DNA of 64,000 nucleotides from a virus: positions 35,166-99,165 of IMG/VR virus record IMGVR_UViG_3300032293_000933, one strand, 5' to 3'. Under the pieces are notes generated by a model, which saw nothing but the letters and a program-made list of their open reading frames with translations, was not told the origin of the DNA and ran no database searches. Numbering within the stretch: the stretch's first letter is position 1; each line of letters begins with the position of its first letter. A program made the translations under genes and the position numbers. Positions 7,766 to 16,565 of this stretch are shown here, piece by piece.

Positions 7766-7791
7766 TAAACCCTATTAATTTTAAAATTCTT

Positions 7792-8547
7792 ATGGCAAGA
7801 AAGAGAAGACCCGATTTACAACCAATTGGTGTTGGCATGACTGCTAAGCAAATGAAAAGAAGAAAACCAATTAATATGGATTTTCTTCTTGATATTGAAC
7901 CTCTCAACGATAATCAATCTAGATTGTTTGAGACGTTTGATAATGATAAGAATTTAGTTGCATATGGTGCCGCTGGAACTGGAAAGACATTCATCACTTT
8001 TTATAACGCTTTGAAGGATGTTCTTGATGAATCAACACCGTATGAAAAAATTTATATCGTAAGATCTCTTGTTGCCACTAGAGAAATCGGATTCCTTCCT
8101 GGTACACATGAGGATAAAGCAGATATCTATCAGATTCCATACAAGAACATGGTCAAATACATGTTCCAGATGGCAACAGATGCTGATTTTGAAATGCTTT
8201 ATGGCAACCTAAAGACTCAGGGCACGGTTAGTTTTTGGTCTACTTCATTCCTTAGAGGAACTACGTTAGACAAAGCAATTATTATTGTAGATGAATTCCA
8301 AAACTTGAATTTCCATGAACTTGATAGTATAATTACAAGGTCTGGTGAGAATACTAAAATTTGTTTCTGTGGTGATGCAACTCAATCCGACTTGCAAAAA
8401 ACCAATGAAAGAAATGGTATTATTGACTTTATGAAAATTCTTAGAGTTATGCCTTCGTTTGATATTGTTGAGTTTGGTCTTGAGGATATCGTTCGTTCTG
8501 GTCTCTGTAAAGAATACTTAATTGCAAAACACGAATTGGGATTTTGA
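7792..8547 (+). CDS. phoH: PhoH-like ATPase
   Basis: A 251-residue PhoH-family P-loop ATPase. The Walker A GAAGTGKT is near residues 59-66 and Walker B IIIVDEFQNL near 164-173, with CFCGDATQSD following as the PhoH sensor region. The start MARKRRPDLQPIG is chosen at 7792; an upstream TTG-like extension exists but has no family resemblance. phoH is found in nearly all cyanomyoviruses; a role in RNA metabolism or the phosphate-stress response has been proposed but not settled. The stop overlaps the next ATG. Confidence 0.95.
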   Translation: MARKRRPDLQPIGVGMTAKQMKRRKPINMDFLLDIEPLNDNQSRLFETFDNDKNLVAYGAAGTGKTFITFYNALKDVLDESTPYEKIYIVRSLVATREIGFLPGTHEDKADIYQIPYKNMVKYMFQMATDADFEMLYGNLKTQGTVSFWSTSFLRGTTLDKAIIIVDEFQNLNFHELDSIITRSGENTKICFCGDATQSDLQKTNERNGIIDFMKILRVMPSFDIVEFGLEDIVRSGLCKEYLIAKHELGF

Positions 8548-9224
8548 TGTTTAATCACGTTGATTTGAAACTCCCTCAACTTAAGAGGGAGACTATAGAT
8601 GGTGTTCGATATTATTTTGTTCCTGAAGAGAACGAACTATTAAAACTAGTCTCTATCACTTCTGTTACTAGTCACAAAAATCGCCAGTTCTTTGCGGACT
8701 GGCGTAAAAAAATTGGTGCAGAGAAGGCAGATAAAATTACACGACAAGCAACAAGTCGTGGAACTGACATGCACCTTTTGACAGAGCATCATCTCAAAAA
8801 TGAAGAACTTCCAAAGGTTCAACCACTGTCGGAATTTTTATTCAAAATTGCACAATCAGATCTAAATCGAATAAATAATATTCATGCACTTGAAGGTTCA
8901 ATGTACAGCAAGGTTCTAGGAATTGCTGGAACTGTAGACTGTATCGCTGAGTTTGATGGGGAACTTGCCATCATTGATTTCAAGACATCAAAAAAACCTA
9001 AACCAGTAGAGTGGATTGAACATTATTTTGTACAGTGTATGGCGTATGGATGTATGCTGTACGAATTGACAGGACTACAAGTAAAAAAACTTGTCATTAT
9101 TATGGCATGTGAAAATGGAGAATGCGTTGTTTATGAAGAATACGACAAAACAAAATACATTAAACTACTCATGGAATACACTAGAGAGTTTCTTAACTAC
9201 AAATTGGAAAGCTATGCCAGTTAA
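8547..9224 (+). CDS. PD-(D/E)XK exonuclease, RecB-like
   Basis: A 225-residue nuclease. The core motif is GTVDCIAEFDGELAIIDFKT near residues 129-148: the first Asp, then the D-x-K of IIDFKTSKK. A QCMAYGCMLYE helix follows, with the Q-x3-Y pattern of RecB-type nucleases. In cyanophages this gene sits between phoH and gp33, as here. It probably processes DNA ends during replication or recombination or degrades host DNA. The ATG overlaps the phoH stop; the 3' end overlaps gp33. Confidence 0.85.
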   Translation: MFNHVDLKLPQLKRETIDGVRYYFVPEENELLKLVSITSVTSHKNRQFFADWRKKIGAEKADKITRQATSRGTDMHLLTEHHLKNEELPKVQPLSEFLFKIAQSDLNRINNIHALEGSMYSKVLGIAGTVDCIAEFDGELAIIDFKTSKKPKPVEWIEHYFVQCMAYGCMLYELTGLQVKKLVIIMACENGECVVYEEYDKTKYIKLLMEYTREFLNYKLESYAS

Positions 9225-9483
9225 ACTAGAAGACGAGTTTGAAAGGGTATTAGAGAAGAAGTTTTTTTGCCCGACAAAATTTGCTCAAGAGATTGAGGTT
9301 CTAGTTAAAAATAACAAAGATATGAATTATATTGATGCTATTATTCATTTCTGTGAAAAGAATAGTATTGATTTAGAATCAGTTCCGAAACTTATATCAA
9401 AACCTTTAAAGGAAAAGATTAAGTATGATGCGATGGAATTAAACTTCTTAAAGAGGACTTCTAGAGCAAAATTGGTTTTTTGA
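9214..9483 (+). CDS. gp33: gp33 late-transcription coactivator
   Basis: An 89-residue protein (T4 gp33 is 112). The order EFERVLEKKFFCPTKFAQEIE, MNYIDAIIHFCEKNSIDLE, LISKPLKEKIKYDAMELNFL is the cyanophage gp33 pattern I recall. gp33 bridges RNA polymerase and the gp45 sliding clamp to activate late promoters with the sigma factor gp55. Being next to gp59 and gp32 matches T4 gene order. It overlaps the nuclease gene by 11 bases. Confidence 0.88.
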   Translation: MPVKLEDEFERVLEKKFFCPTKFAQEIEVLVKNNKDMNYIDAIIHFCEKNSIDLESVPKLISKPLKEKIKYDAMELNFLKRTSRAKLVF

Positions 9484-9543
9484 TTCAAAAAAAGTCGAAA
9501 AAAACATCGCGGGGAAAATTTTGAAAACCCCCCTTCTAAAATT

Positions 9544-10131
9544 ATGACTCCGTTTGACGTATATAAGACATATCTTTCGTTAAAAAATCACTTTACAAAA
9601 GATAATTACGATTATCATAAGTATTGTGGTAAAACTCGTGCCTCTTTGCAATCCTTTTATAAAAGGAAGGATAGATATTGGTTTGAGAAGTTAGGTAGGC
9701 AAAAAAATGATAAAGAGATTATTGATTTTTTTGTTGCTAATTTTGTTTCCTCTGGAGACGCAGATTCTCTTTGGATTGGTCAAATAATTAGAGAAGGTGA
9801 ATCTGTGTATAACAATTGGAAGAAGAAAAAAGAGTCTTTGGCATATATCTTTAAAGAAGAGACTACCGATTTGTTTACAGAGCATAAGTTTAAAGAAGTT
9901 TTTGATTGCTCAAAGGGACATCCACCTTTACTTAAAAAATTCTTAAATGGTAAAATTAGCATAGAAACTATGGTCATATATGACAGAATATTTCTCTTTG
10001 GGAATGATTTTGATAAAAAATTGATAGATCCAGTTTGGCAATTGGTCTCAAAAAATATCAAAAAATACAATTCCTTCCTAAATATTGATATATTCAAGTA
10101 TAAGAAAATTTTAAAGGAGTGTGTATTATGA
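9544..10131 (+). CDS. gp59: gp59 loader of the gp41 DNA helicase
   Basis: A 195-residue basic, helical protein (T4 gp59 is 217) starting TPFDVYKTYLSLKNHFTKD, the typical gp59 opening. It loads the replicative helicase gp41 onto gp32-coated forked DNA. It lies between gp33 and gp32 as in T4, with one extra gene inserted. The 60-base gap before it holds a weak GGGG/CCCC pairing but no convincing terminator. Confidence 0.9.
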   Translation: MTPFDVYKTYLSLKNHFTKDNYDYHKYCGKTRASLQSFYKRKDRYWFEKLGRQKNDKEIIDFFVANFVSSGDADSLWIGQIIREGESVYNNWKKKKESLAYIFKEETTDLFTEHKFKEVFDCSKGHPPLLKKFLNGKISIETMVIYDRIFLFGNDFDKKLIDPVWQLVSKNIKKYNSFLNIDIFKYKKILKECVL

Positions 10132-10466
10132 GTTTTTTTGATTCTGAAGTTGTTCGCTCCGAAATTGCACATATTAACGAACTTCAGGAAAAACTATACG
10201 ATAATATGTTCAAGTTTTTTAAGATGGATAGGGAAGGAAAACTTGAACATGTAAATGTACTCCAAGATTTGCTTGAGAAGCAAAAAGTATTATATACAAG
10301 ATTGTCTCTGTCGGATGATCCAGAGGCAAAAAAGATGAAGGAAAATATATCTAAATCTGCAATGGCAATGGGACTTCCAGAAGGAATGGACATGAATATT
10401 ATTTTTTCAAATATGGAAAAACTGATTCAACAAATGAAGGATCAGGTCAACAAAACAGAGGGTTGA
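10128..10466 (+). CDS. DUF1825 family protein
   Basis: A 112-residue helical protein. The opening MSFFDSEVVRSE, the central KFFKMDREGKLEHVNVLQ and LLEKQKVLYTRLSLSDDPEA match DUF1825, a protein family that is otherwise typical of cyanobacteria. This argues for gene exchange with the host. A perfect AAAGGAG lies eight bases before the ATG, and the start overlaps the gp59 stop. The function of the family is unknown. The gp32 promoter starts inside its last codons. Confidence 0.85.
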   Translation: MSFFDSEVVRSEIAHINELQEKLYDNMFKFFKMDREGKLEHVNVLQDLLEKQKVLYTRLSLSDDPEAKKMKENISKSAMAMGLPEGMDMNIIFSNMEKLIQQMKDQVNKTEG

Positions 10467-10491
10467 CGCACTAGGGGACTTGCACTATACT
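10463..10491 (+). promoter_or_regulatory. sigma70-type promoter of gp32
   Basis: TTGACG (10463-10468), 17 bases, TATACT (10486-10491). Transcription would begin near 10498 and give a 60-base leader before the gp32 ATG. Confidence 0.8.
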
Positions 10492-10496
10492 GGTAA

Positions 10497-10524
10497 GTGT
10501 CCACCGCAAGTCCCCAAAGGACAC
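10497..10524 (+). promoter_or_regulatory. gp32 leader hairpin
   Basis: GTGTCC (10497-10502) can pair with GGACAC (10519-10524). A competing short stem uses GTCC (10510-10513) with GGAC (10519-10522). T4 gp32 mRNA has a leader pseudoknot that gp32 binds to repress its own translation, so this could play the same part. The structure is by eye only. Confidence 0.4.
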
Positions 10525-10559
10525 ACACAAGCCGAATCTCAAAAATACGAGGTAATCTA

Positions 10560-11507
10560 ATGTCTTTCTCAGATCTTAAAAAGCAATCTTCGCTTGGTTC
10601 TCTTACTCAAAAGTTGGTAAAAGAAGTTGAGAAGATGAACACAAGTTCTAATGGCGCAGATGAGCGTCTTTGGAAACCAGAAATGGACAAAACTGGTAAT
10701 GGTTATGCAGTTATTCGTTTTCTCCCTGCTCCTGAAGGAGAAGACCTTCCTTGGGTAAAAATGTACTCCCACGGATTCCAAGGTCCTGGTGGTTGGTATA
10801 TTGAAAACTCCCTGACCACTATTGGACAAAAGGATCCAGTGTCCGAATATAATCGTGGACTTTGGAATAGCGGTAACGAAAAGGATAAGGAAACTGTCCG
10901 TAAACAGAAGCGTAAACTGTCTTACTATTCTAACATCTATATTGTAAAGGATCCTGCAAATCCTGCTAATGAGGGTAAAGTATTCCTCTTTAAATATGGT
11001 GCTAAAATCTTTGATAAGGTAATGGCAGCAATGCAACCTGAGTTTGAAGATGAAGAACCCATCAATCCCTTTGACTTCTGGCAGGGTGCGAACTTCAAAC
11101 TGAAGATTCGTAAGGTTGATGGTTATTGGAACTATGATAAGTCTGAGTTTGATCGTCAAGCACCTCTTCTTGAAGACGATGATGCTCTAGAGGGTGTATG
11201 GAAGAAAGAATATTCTCTACAAACTTTGGTTTCTCCTTCTGAGTTTAAAACTTTTGAAGAACTTCAAAAACGTCTTGACTATGTTCTTGGTAAGAAGGGA
11301 ACTCCTAAGTATCAAGATTCTGATGAATATGAAGAGGAAGATACCACTCGTGGTTCCTTCAAACCAGACTTCGGTTCACGTCAAACTCAAGAGAGTCAAC
11401 TTCCAGAAGAGTTGAGTTCTCAACTTGAATCGTTGACTTCTTCATCTTCTTCTAATGATGAGGATGATGACGCCCTTAGTTACTTCCAGCGCCTTGCTGA
11501 AAGTTGA
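10560..11507 (+). CDS. gp32: gp32 single-stranded DNA-binding protein
   Basis: A 315-residue gp32 homologue (T4 gp32 is 301). The N-terminus has the LAST-like basic segment, the core has WYIEN and LSYYSNIYIVKDPANP with KLKIRKVDGYWNYDKS, and the C-terminal 60 residues are an acidic, serine-rich tail that in T4 contacts replication partners. The ATG at 10560 follows GAGGTAATCTA. The whole protein contains no cysteine, so the His-Cys3 zinc site of T4 gp32 is absent; aligned positions are N, P and Y. It stops nine bases from the convergent gp53 gene. Confidence 0.95.
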   Translation: MSFSDLKKQSSLGSLTQKLVKEVEKMNTSSNGADERLWKPEMDKTGNGYAVIRFLPAPEGEDLPWVKMYSHGFQGPGGWYIENSLTTIGQKDPVSEYNRGLWNSGNEKDKETVRKQKRKLSYYSNIYIVKDPANPANEGKVFLFKYGAKIFDKVMAAMQPEFEDEEPINPFDFWQGANFKLKIRKVDGYWNYDKSEFDRQAPLLEDDDALEGVWKKEYSLQTLVSPSEFKTFEELQKRLDYVLGKKGTPKYQDSDEYEEEDTTRGSFKPDFGSRQTQESQLPEELSSQLESLTSSSSSNDEDDDALSYFQRLAES

Positions 11508-11515
11508 TTAAGTAG

Positions 11516-13897
11516 TTATTCATATAAACGAGGATTATCTCCTCTCTTAATGGTTCTGGACACATACTGTTCAGAACCTTCTTTATATTCCATAATACCT
11601 TCAATATCATCTAAAACTATACTTAAAAATTCTGGTTTTAGAATGTAAATATTTCTTTTTTTGTTTTCGAGGTTTTCTTCATACTGATAATTTGTTACAG
11701 GAACACAAGATTCTTTACCAACTATCTCTAATAGTTCTCCTGCTCTGGTGTCGAAATAAACAGTTCCATAAGTAAGTCTCTTTCTCCAGTTGAATCCATC
11801 ATACTTCCATTCTTGTCCACTTCTTTCAAAAATTTCATTAACTTGAGGTTCATATAGATTCCCAGGTTTACTAAAAATTAAATCTGGAGGAGAATTGTAT
11901 CCTCTTCCTGGATTTGTTAATGTTATTTCTTTAACCTCACCAGATTCTGTTTTTACAACTGCTTTTGCTGTAATTGGTGGCAATGGATTTTCAATTACAG
12001 CAGTTGGAGGGGTTCTGTAGTTATAACCACGGTCTACCATAATGACTTCATCAACACCACCATTTTTAATTAAAACATAACCAGTTGCTGTTCTGTGTGG
12101 AATTGGTGATTGAATAAAAATGTTCGGTGGATTACTTGTAGTGTATCCTGCTCCAGCTTTTGTAACCGTGATATTGACAATTTTTTCTGTTGTTGTAGTT
12201 CCAACACCCACAGTTGCAGTTGCTGTTGCAGTAATGTCTGTACTATAACGGTATAATTTTCTATTACTAGAACCACCAACGATGAATAGTGTCTCTGTTG
12301 GATTAGCATACGCATCCATAGGAATTGTGTCACCACTATCCGTTTGAATATTACGAGAACCTAGTAGTGTAAAACTATCTAAATCCCAATTTGCACCTAA
12401 TTCTAATACGTGCATTTGTTTTGTATCTGTTCCAGAGACATATAATTTTGTTCCATCGTCTTTAAACGCAAAACCACGTACAGAAGTTTCTCCAGTTAAT
12501 GATTGTATGTTAACTTGTTGTGTTGGTAATGGTTTTAATGTTGTAATATTCCATTCTACAAGTAATTCGTATTTTTTGATTGTATCTGGATCTTGAGTTT
12601 CAATAATATACAAGTAAAACCCATCATCCTGCATTCTAATTCCTGATGATGTTGGCATACTAATCGCACCAGCTACAGTTGCTGTGCTTATATCCCAATC
12701 TGTTGATAAATCATATTGTGCAATTTTAAAACCAGATCCAGTTAAACCAGAGACATACATTCTCGATCCATCTGGTTTAAATTCAATACCAGTTAGATAT
12801 ATGAAGGATACTCCACCAAAATTTAGAGTTCGAGTTGCAATCTTAGTCCCACTTGCTATATTGTAAGGTGATGATAATTCATAATGCTCAATAACTCCAC
12901 TAGTATAAGTATTTGCTCCGTGACATGTGTATATTCTTACACCTAGAGCATCCATAAAGAATCCTTCAAATCCATCTTCTACTGTAAAGTTTGAATCGGT
13001 AATAAACAATGCACTACTGATAACATCTGGAGGTGGATCTATTGTAACTATTGGTGTAAAAGTATATCCATCTCCAGGATTACTAATCGTTATAGATCTT
13101 ATAGTTCCTCCAGCACCAATAACAGGTGTTAATATTGCTGTAATTGTAGGTGGTGGAGGACTAAATGTAATTTGTGGTTGGAACGTATAACCAGTTCCAT
13201 TATCAATAATTGTAATTAAACCAACTTCTCTATCATCTGGTGGATTATTAAGTTCTACAGATATTGTACCTTTTCTTGGATTTGGTGGTGGAGTAATTGT
13301 TACAGATCCAATTCCAGTATATCCTGCCCCAGGATTTGTAATCGCTAGTTGAGTAACTGTTCCTGAGACTGCATCAACCGATGCTGATCCTGCTGCAAAA
13401 ATACCAGGAATAACCGATGGTAATTGAACGTTAGGGTCTAGCTCTATTTCATATTCTGGTGCTTTGAAAAATCCTTCATTGACTTCTTTTCCACCTTCTA
13501 CAATTATGTACCCTTCTCTTGTCCTAACCTCAGAAGTTTCATAATGATGAATTCCAGAATATAAATTTTCGTAACTTCCGTATTTTTGTAGAACATAGTC
13601 ATTGAATGCATATTGTGTCTTTGGCCACTCATCATAAACATTATTGACGTTATTCGCCAATAAAACTAACCAATCTAATGTGGGGTCATTGTAAAATTTA
13701 TCAGCTACTTGATCGGGTCTCTCTTCTCCAATTATAGTATACTTTTGAAAGTAGGAGACATTTTTAAAAATATCATCTCTTATTTTTGCTCTTTTGAACA
13801 AATTCTTGACAGTAGTATAATCTGATAGAGAATTTTTATTTAATCCTCTAGAAATGTATTCAAAATTAGGTACTTTTTTAAAATATTCTTGCGTCAT
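11516..13897 (-). CDS. gp53: gp53 baseplate wedge protein with inserted beta-propeller
   Basis: A 793-residue protein, four times T4 gp53 (196). Residues 1-130 match gp53 (YFKKVPNFEYISRGL, KIRDDIFKNVSYFQKY, DPTLDWLVLLANN), and the end (VYFDTRAGELLEIVGKESCVPV, ISRTIKRGDNPRLYE-like) closes the family region. Between them lie proline- and glycine-rich NPGxGYT repeats on both sides of a segment of about 270 residues with repeated GIEFKPDGSRMYVSG and YLYIIE blades that reads as a beta-propeller. gp53 joins adjacent baseplate wedges; the insert could face outward and bind a receptor or a fiber. It is the last gene of the minus-strand unit. Confidence 0.88.
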   Translation of the reverse strand: MTQEYFKKVPNFEYISRGLNKNSLSDYTTVKNLFKRAKIRDDIFKNVSYFQKYTIIGEERPDQVADKFYNDPTLDWLVLLANNVNNVYDEWPKTQYAFNDYVLQKYGSYENLYSGIHHYETSEVRTREGYIIVEGGKEVNEGFFKAPEYEIELDPNVQLPSVIPGIFAAGSASVDAVSGTVTQLAITNPGAGYTGIGSVTITPPPNPRKGTISVELNNPPDDREVGLITIIDNGTGYTFQPQITFSPPPPTITAILTPVIGAGGTIRSITISNPGDGYTFTPIVTIDPPPDVISSALFITDSNFTVEDGFEGFFMDALGVRIYTCHGANTYTSGVIEHYELSSPYNIASGTKIATRTLNFGGVSFIYLTGIEFKPDGSRMYVSGLTGSGFKIAQYDLSTDWDISTATVAGAISMPTSSGIRMQDDGFYLYIIETQDPDTIKKYELLVEWNITTLKPLPTQQVNIQSLTGETSVRGFAFKDDGTKLYVSGTDTKQMHVLELGANWDLDSFTLLGSRNIQTDSGDTIPMDAYANPTETLFIVGGSSNRKLYRYSTDITATATATVGVGTTTTEKIVNITVTKAGAGYTTSNPPNIFIQSPIPHRTATGYVLIKNGGVDEVIMVDRGYNYRTPPTAVIENPLPPITAKAVVKTESGEVKEITLTNPGRGYNSPPDLIFSKPGNLYEPQVNEIFERSGQEWKYDGFNWRKRLTYGTVYFDTRAGELLEIVGKESCVPVTNYQYEENLENKKRNIYILKPEFLSIVLDDIEGIMEYKEGSEQYVSRTIKRGDNPRLYE

Positions 13898-13901
13898 CTT
13901 A

Positions 13902-15431
13902 TCAATATCCTATTGGGTGGTTGTCTGATTCGTTATAGTCTTTAGCATAAATTGGTTCTAGCTCCATGAATTGTAAATTCACAGTATAAGAAACCATACC
14001 ACCGTCTTTAAAAGACATGTAACTTCCATCTGGTGTGTAATCAACATTACATGCCTGTAATGCACAATCTTTTATCTTACCTATACCAGAATGTTGTTTT
14101 CCACTTCCTCCATGATAAAACTCTATCCCAAAAACTCTTGGTGCTTTTAAGAATAATTCTTTTTCTGAGGTTTGTGCTGCCATACTTGATTTAAAAAATC
14201 TTAATATTTGCTTCACTCTTATACTCTCGTCTTTTGACCTTGGAGTAAATCTAAATGAGAAATTAAATGATCTTAATTGAGGTCCTTGGAATAATAATTC
14301 TGTATTTGGGTTAAAAATTGCACCACCAATCTTAGGTAAAATTTGAACACCTACTGCTTGTTCGGTAAAGTATGCAATGATTGCTTTTTCAATATCTGTA
14401 TTTGCACTTTTCATTTTATCAACAACATTTCCAATCTGACCAACAAATCCATCCATACCATCACGTATTCCACCAATTGCTAATTGAGAACCAGCTATCT
14501 GAGCAGGATTAAATGTTTCTTCATTCCATCCAACAGTATTGGCATCACTAATTCCAGTTTGTATTGGTAATTTAACACTATTACCAGTTGCAGTATTTGC
14601 TCTTGAATTAAAAGATAGATTTTCTGAACTAAATGTTTTCTTCCCGTAATTTTTTTCAGTAAATTTAATATAATCCATATTAGGTGGAAAAGCTAATGGA
14701 TACTCTATTGCACCTGCTCCTCCTGTTGCTGCTTGCCCAGAACCAGTTAAAGAATCTATGCTCACTACGGTAGACACCGCATCTGCTGCAGCAGATCTGT
14801 TTCCAACGACACTACCAGACCCACGAGCATCTGTTGTTTGTTGTTGAGGGTCTGGTGGAGTTCCACCTGGAGGTACTGTTCCATCTGGTTGAGTTGAATT
14901 ACCTTGCTGTGGTGGTTGTTGCTGCTGTTGAGCACCTGTTGCAGAGGAACCTAAAACATTTGAATTGGTTGTTATTGATGGTGATTTGGAATTAGCAGAA
15001 GTTTGAGCTGTAGACATTTGTTGGGAAGTTAATTGTCTTCCAGTTCTATCTACAGAGTCTTGATTTATGGCAATTTTTGCCGACTGTGTAAAATTATTTG
15101 CAGTTGTGCCATTACGGTTTATTGCATCTACTAAAGGTTGTCCACCTAAAGTGTTTGCATATTCTGAAGGAATCCATCTATTATTTGGACCTAAAGTAGC
15201 TATTCTTTGATTAGCATCTAGTGTGTTTGCAGCACCAAGAGGATTGAATGTCTGCAATACGACTATTGTTTCTCTGGTTGATGGAACATAAACTACTCTA
15301 TAATTTTGATTTGTGTCTAGTTGACCTTGATATTGTAATCTTTGAGTTCCGCCAATTATAACGTCAGAATTAGCTAGAGCTGGATTAGTATTCGATATGA
15401 CTGAACCTGGTTGTCTTGTAGCTCTAGACAT
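13902..15431 (-). CDS. gp48: gp48 baseplate tail-tube cap
   Basis: A 509-residue protein (T4 gp48 is 364). The C-terminal half has NTELLFQGPQLRSFNFSF and RSKDESIRVKQILRFFKSSM, the tube-like fold signature of gp48 and gp54. The N-terminal 230 residues are low complexity, with a Gln/Pro/Gly stretch (GAQQQQQPPQQG) likely to be a flexible linker. gp48 caps the hub and starts tail-tube polymerisation together with gp54. Four bases separate it from gp53. Confidence 0.88.
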   Translation of the reverse strand: MSRATRQPGSVISNTNPALANSDVIIGGTQRLQYQGQLDTNQNYRVVYVPSTRETIVVLQTFNPLGAANTLDANQRIATLGPNNRWIPSEYANTLGGQPLVDAINRNGTTANNFTQSAKIAINQDSVDRTGRQLTSQQMSTAQTSANSKSPSITTNSNVLGSSATGAQQQQQPPQQGNSTQPDGTVPPGGTPPDPQQQTTDARGSGSVVGNRSAAADAVSTVVSIDSLTGSGQAATGGAGAIEYPLAFPPNMDYIKFTEKNYGKKTFSSENLSFNSRANTATGNSVKLPIQTGISDANTVGWNEETFNPAQIAGSQLAIGGIRDGMDGFVGQIGNVVDKMKSANTDIEKAIIAYFTEQAVGVQILPKIGGAIFNPNTELLFQGPQLRSFNFSFRFTPRSKDESIRVKQILRFFKSSMAAQTSEKELFLKAPRVFGIEFYHGGSGKQHSGIGKIKDCALQACNVDYTPDGSYMSFKDGGMVSYTVNLQFMELEPIYAKDYNESDNHPIGY

Positions 15432-15433
15432 TT

Positions 15434-16081
15434 TTACTTTCCTTTAAAATCCTGATCGTTTTGACCATAACTTTTATATATTCTTGATCCCCGCAACATA
15501 TTCCTAAAAGACTTGTTAGTTTGTTTCCAAATATCTTCTAACATTAAATCTTTTTGCTCACCTTTTGTAATAGAAACAAATCCTTCTATAGGTAAGTTGG
15601 CGGCGACAGTCCACTCATTAAATGCAATATCTAAAAGTAGTCCATCAATTTGACTTATTATATATTTAGATATTGAACTATAAGGTAATGTTAATTTTCC
15701 ATCTTTTAGATTGTCAAGAACCATCTTTCTTTTGATTGGGTGAATGTAATGTAAATTACATCCCATAAAAGATTTTCCATCAAAAGATATTACATATACT
15801 AAAGGAAATGGATCAAATACCTTAACATCTTTTTTAAATGGTGGGTTATATTCAAACATATAAATGTGACCTTGACGAGGAACTCTTCTTAATAAATTTT
15901 CGTCTTGGTCTTCAGGGTCTTCCTGAGCAGAATCTTTTCGCTCATCTAGAATAAATTTTTTGGGATTATTCAAATATTGTCTTGTTAATCTGCGAAATGC
16001 TCTTCTATAAAAGAAAGGTGATCTACCTTCTTCTACTTCTACTTCTTCTTTTAGTTCCTCAAAAAGAGTTTTTTTAGACAT
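15434..16081 (-). CDS. conserved T4-like phage protein in the baseplate unit
   Basis: A 215-residue soluble protein. Clear conserved-looking stretches are RSPFFYRRAFRRL, DQDENLLRRVPRQGHIYMFEY, FPLVYVISFDGKSFMGCNLHYI and LLLDIAFNEWTVAANLPIEGF. I recall similar proteins in T4-like phages next to gp4 but cannot name the T4 counterpart; gp2 would fit the T4 gene order, without sequence proof. It overlaps gp4 by one base and lies two bases from gp48, so it is probably structural or an assembly factor. Confidence 0.65.
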   Translation of the reverse strand: MSKKTLFEELKEEVEVEEGRSPFFYRRAFRRLTRQYLNNPKKFILDERKDSAQEDPEDQDENLLRRVPRQGHIYMFEYNPPFKKDVKVFDPFPLVYVISFDGKSFMGCNLHYIHPIKRKMVLDNLKDGKLTLPYSSISKYIISQIDGLLLDIAFNEWTVAANLPIEGFVSITKGEQKDLMLEDIWKQTNKSFRNMLRGSRIYKSYGQNDQDFKGK

Positions 16082-16524
16082 TACTTGATTCCTAGTTCGT
16101 CTTCTGTAATAATTTTAAACTCTAATCTTCGGTCTTTACACCATTCTTCTGCAGCTCTCCATTTTGCTTTATTTACTTCATATGTTTTTGCTTCGTAAAT
16201 AAAAGATTTTGTAACCCTTGACTTTCTTGTTGGTGGAACTGTCTGTCTCTTTGGTTTCACTTCAACTACGTAAGTTTTAATATGTCCTGTCGATTCTTTT
16301 ACTTTTATAATAAAATCTGGAAAGTATCGATGAATTTTTTTATCTAATGGTGATATGTAAGGGATATAAAATTCTTCGCTTGCCCATTCAATTATATTTT
16401 CATTCAAATCACACCAAGCACAAAATTTTCGTTCCCAACTGCTTCTGCAAATAATATTGTTGGGATTTCCTTTATATTTTTGGGGATAGGATGGTTTGTA
16501 CTTGCTCTTTATACTTTCGTTCAT
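16081..16524 (-). CDS. gp4: gp4 head completion protein, nuclease-like fold
   Basis: A 147-residue protein, close to T4 gp4 (150). It shows YKGNPNNIICRSSWERKFCAW, DLNENIIEWASEEFYIPYI and HRYFPDFIIKV...YVVEVKPK. This E...PDF...E-x-K order is that of a TnsA-type PD-(D/E)XK nuclease. T4 gp4 finishes DNA-filled heads so that tails can attach. It is the first gene of the minus-strand unit, divergent from gp54, with a 41-base AT-rich spacer between. Confidence 0.9.
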   Translation of the reverse strand: MNESIKSKYKPSYPQKYKGNPNNIICRSSWERKFCAWCDLNENIIEWASEEFYIPYISPLDKKIHRYFPDFIIKVKESTGHIKTYVVEVKPKRQTVPPTRKSRVTKSFIYEAKTYEVNKAKWRAAEEWCKDRRLEFKIITEDELGIK

Positions 16525-16565
16525 TAAGTGTACTACATATAATATAAACAGTTAACTTTATTTAG
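16525..16565. promoter_or_regulatory. divergent promoter region gp4/gp54
   Basis: The spacer holds TATAATATAAACA on the plus strand (late-box-like TATAAACA at 16543-16550). On the minus strand CTAAATAAAG (16565-16556) lies about 31 bases before the gp4 ATG. Both are imperfect T4 late-promoter cores, consistent with divergent late transcription. Confidence 0.4.

Noticed and set aside
7702-7791. Upstream extension of phoH
   Set aside because: The frame is open to 7702, but the added 30 residues have no PhoH resemblance and the MARKRRPD start at 7792 is typical of phage PhoH.
9484-9543. GGGG...CCCC pairing before gp59 as a terminator
   Set aside because: Only four G-C pairs and a non-pairing loop; no T-run follows.
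10569-11159. 196-residue minus-strand frame inside gp32
   Set aside because: It is the complement of a certain gp32 gene and has no known motif.
11507-11540. Bidirectional terminator between gp32 and gp53
   Set aside because: GAGGA/TCCTC can form a 5-bp stem inside the gp53 end, but no T-run follows on either side.
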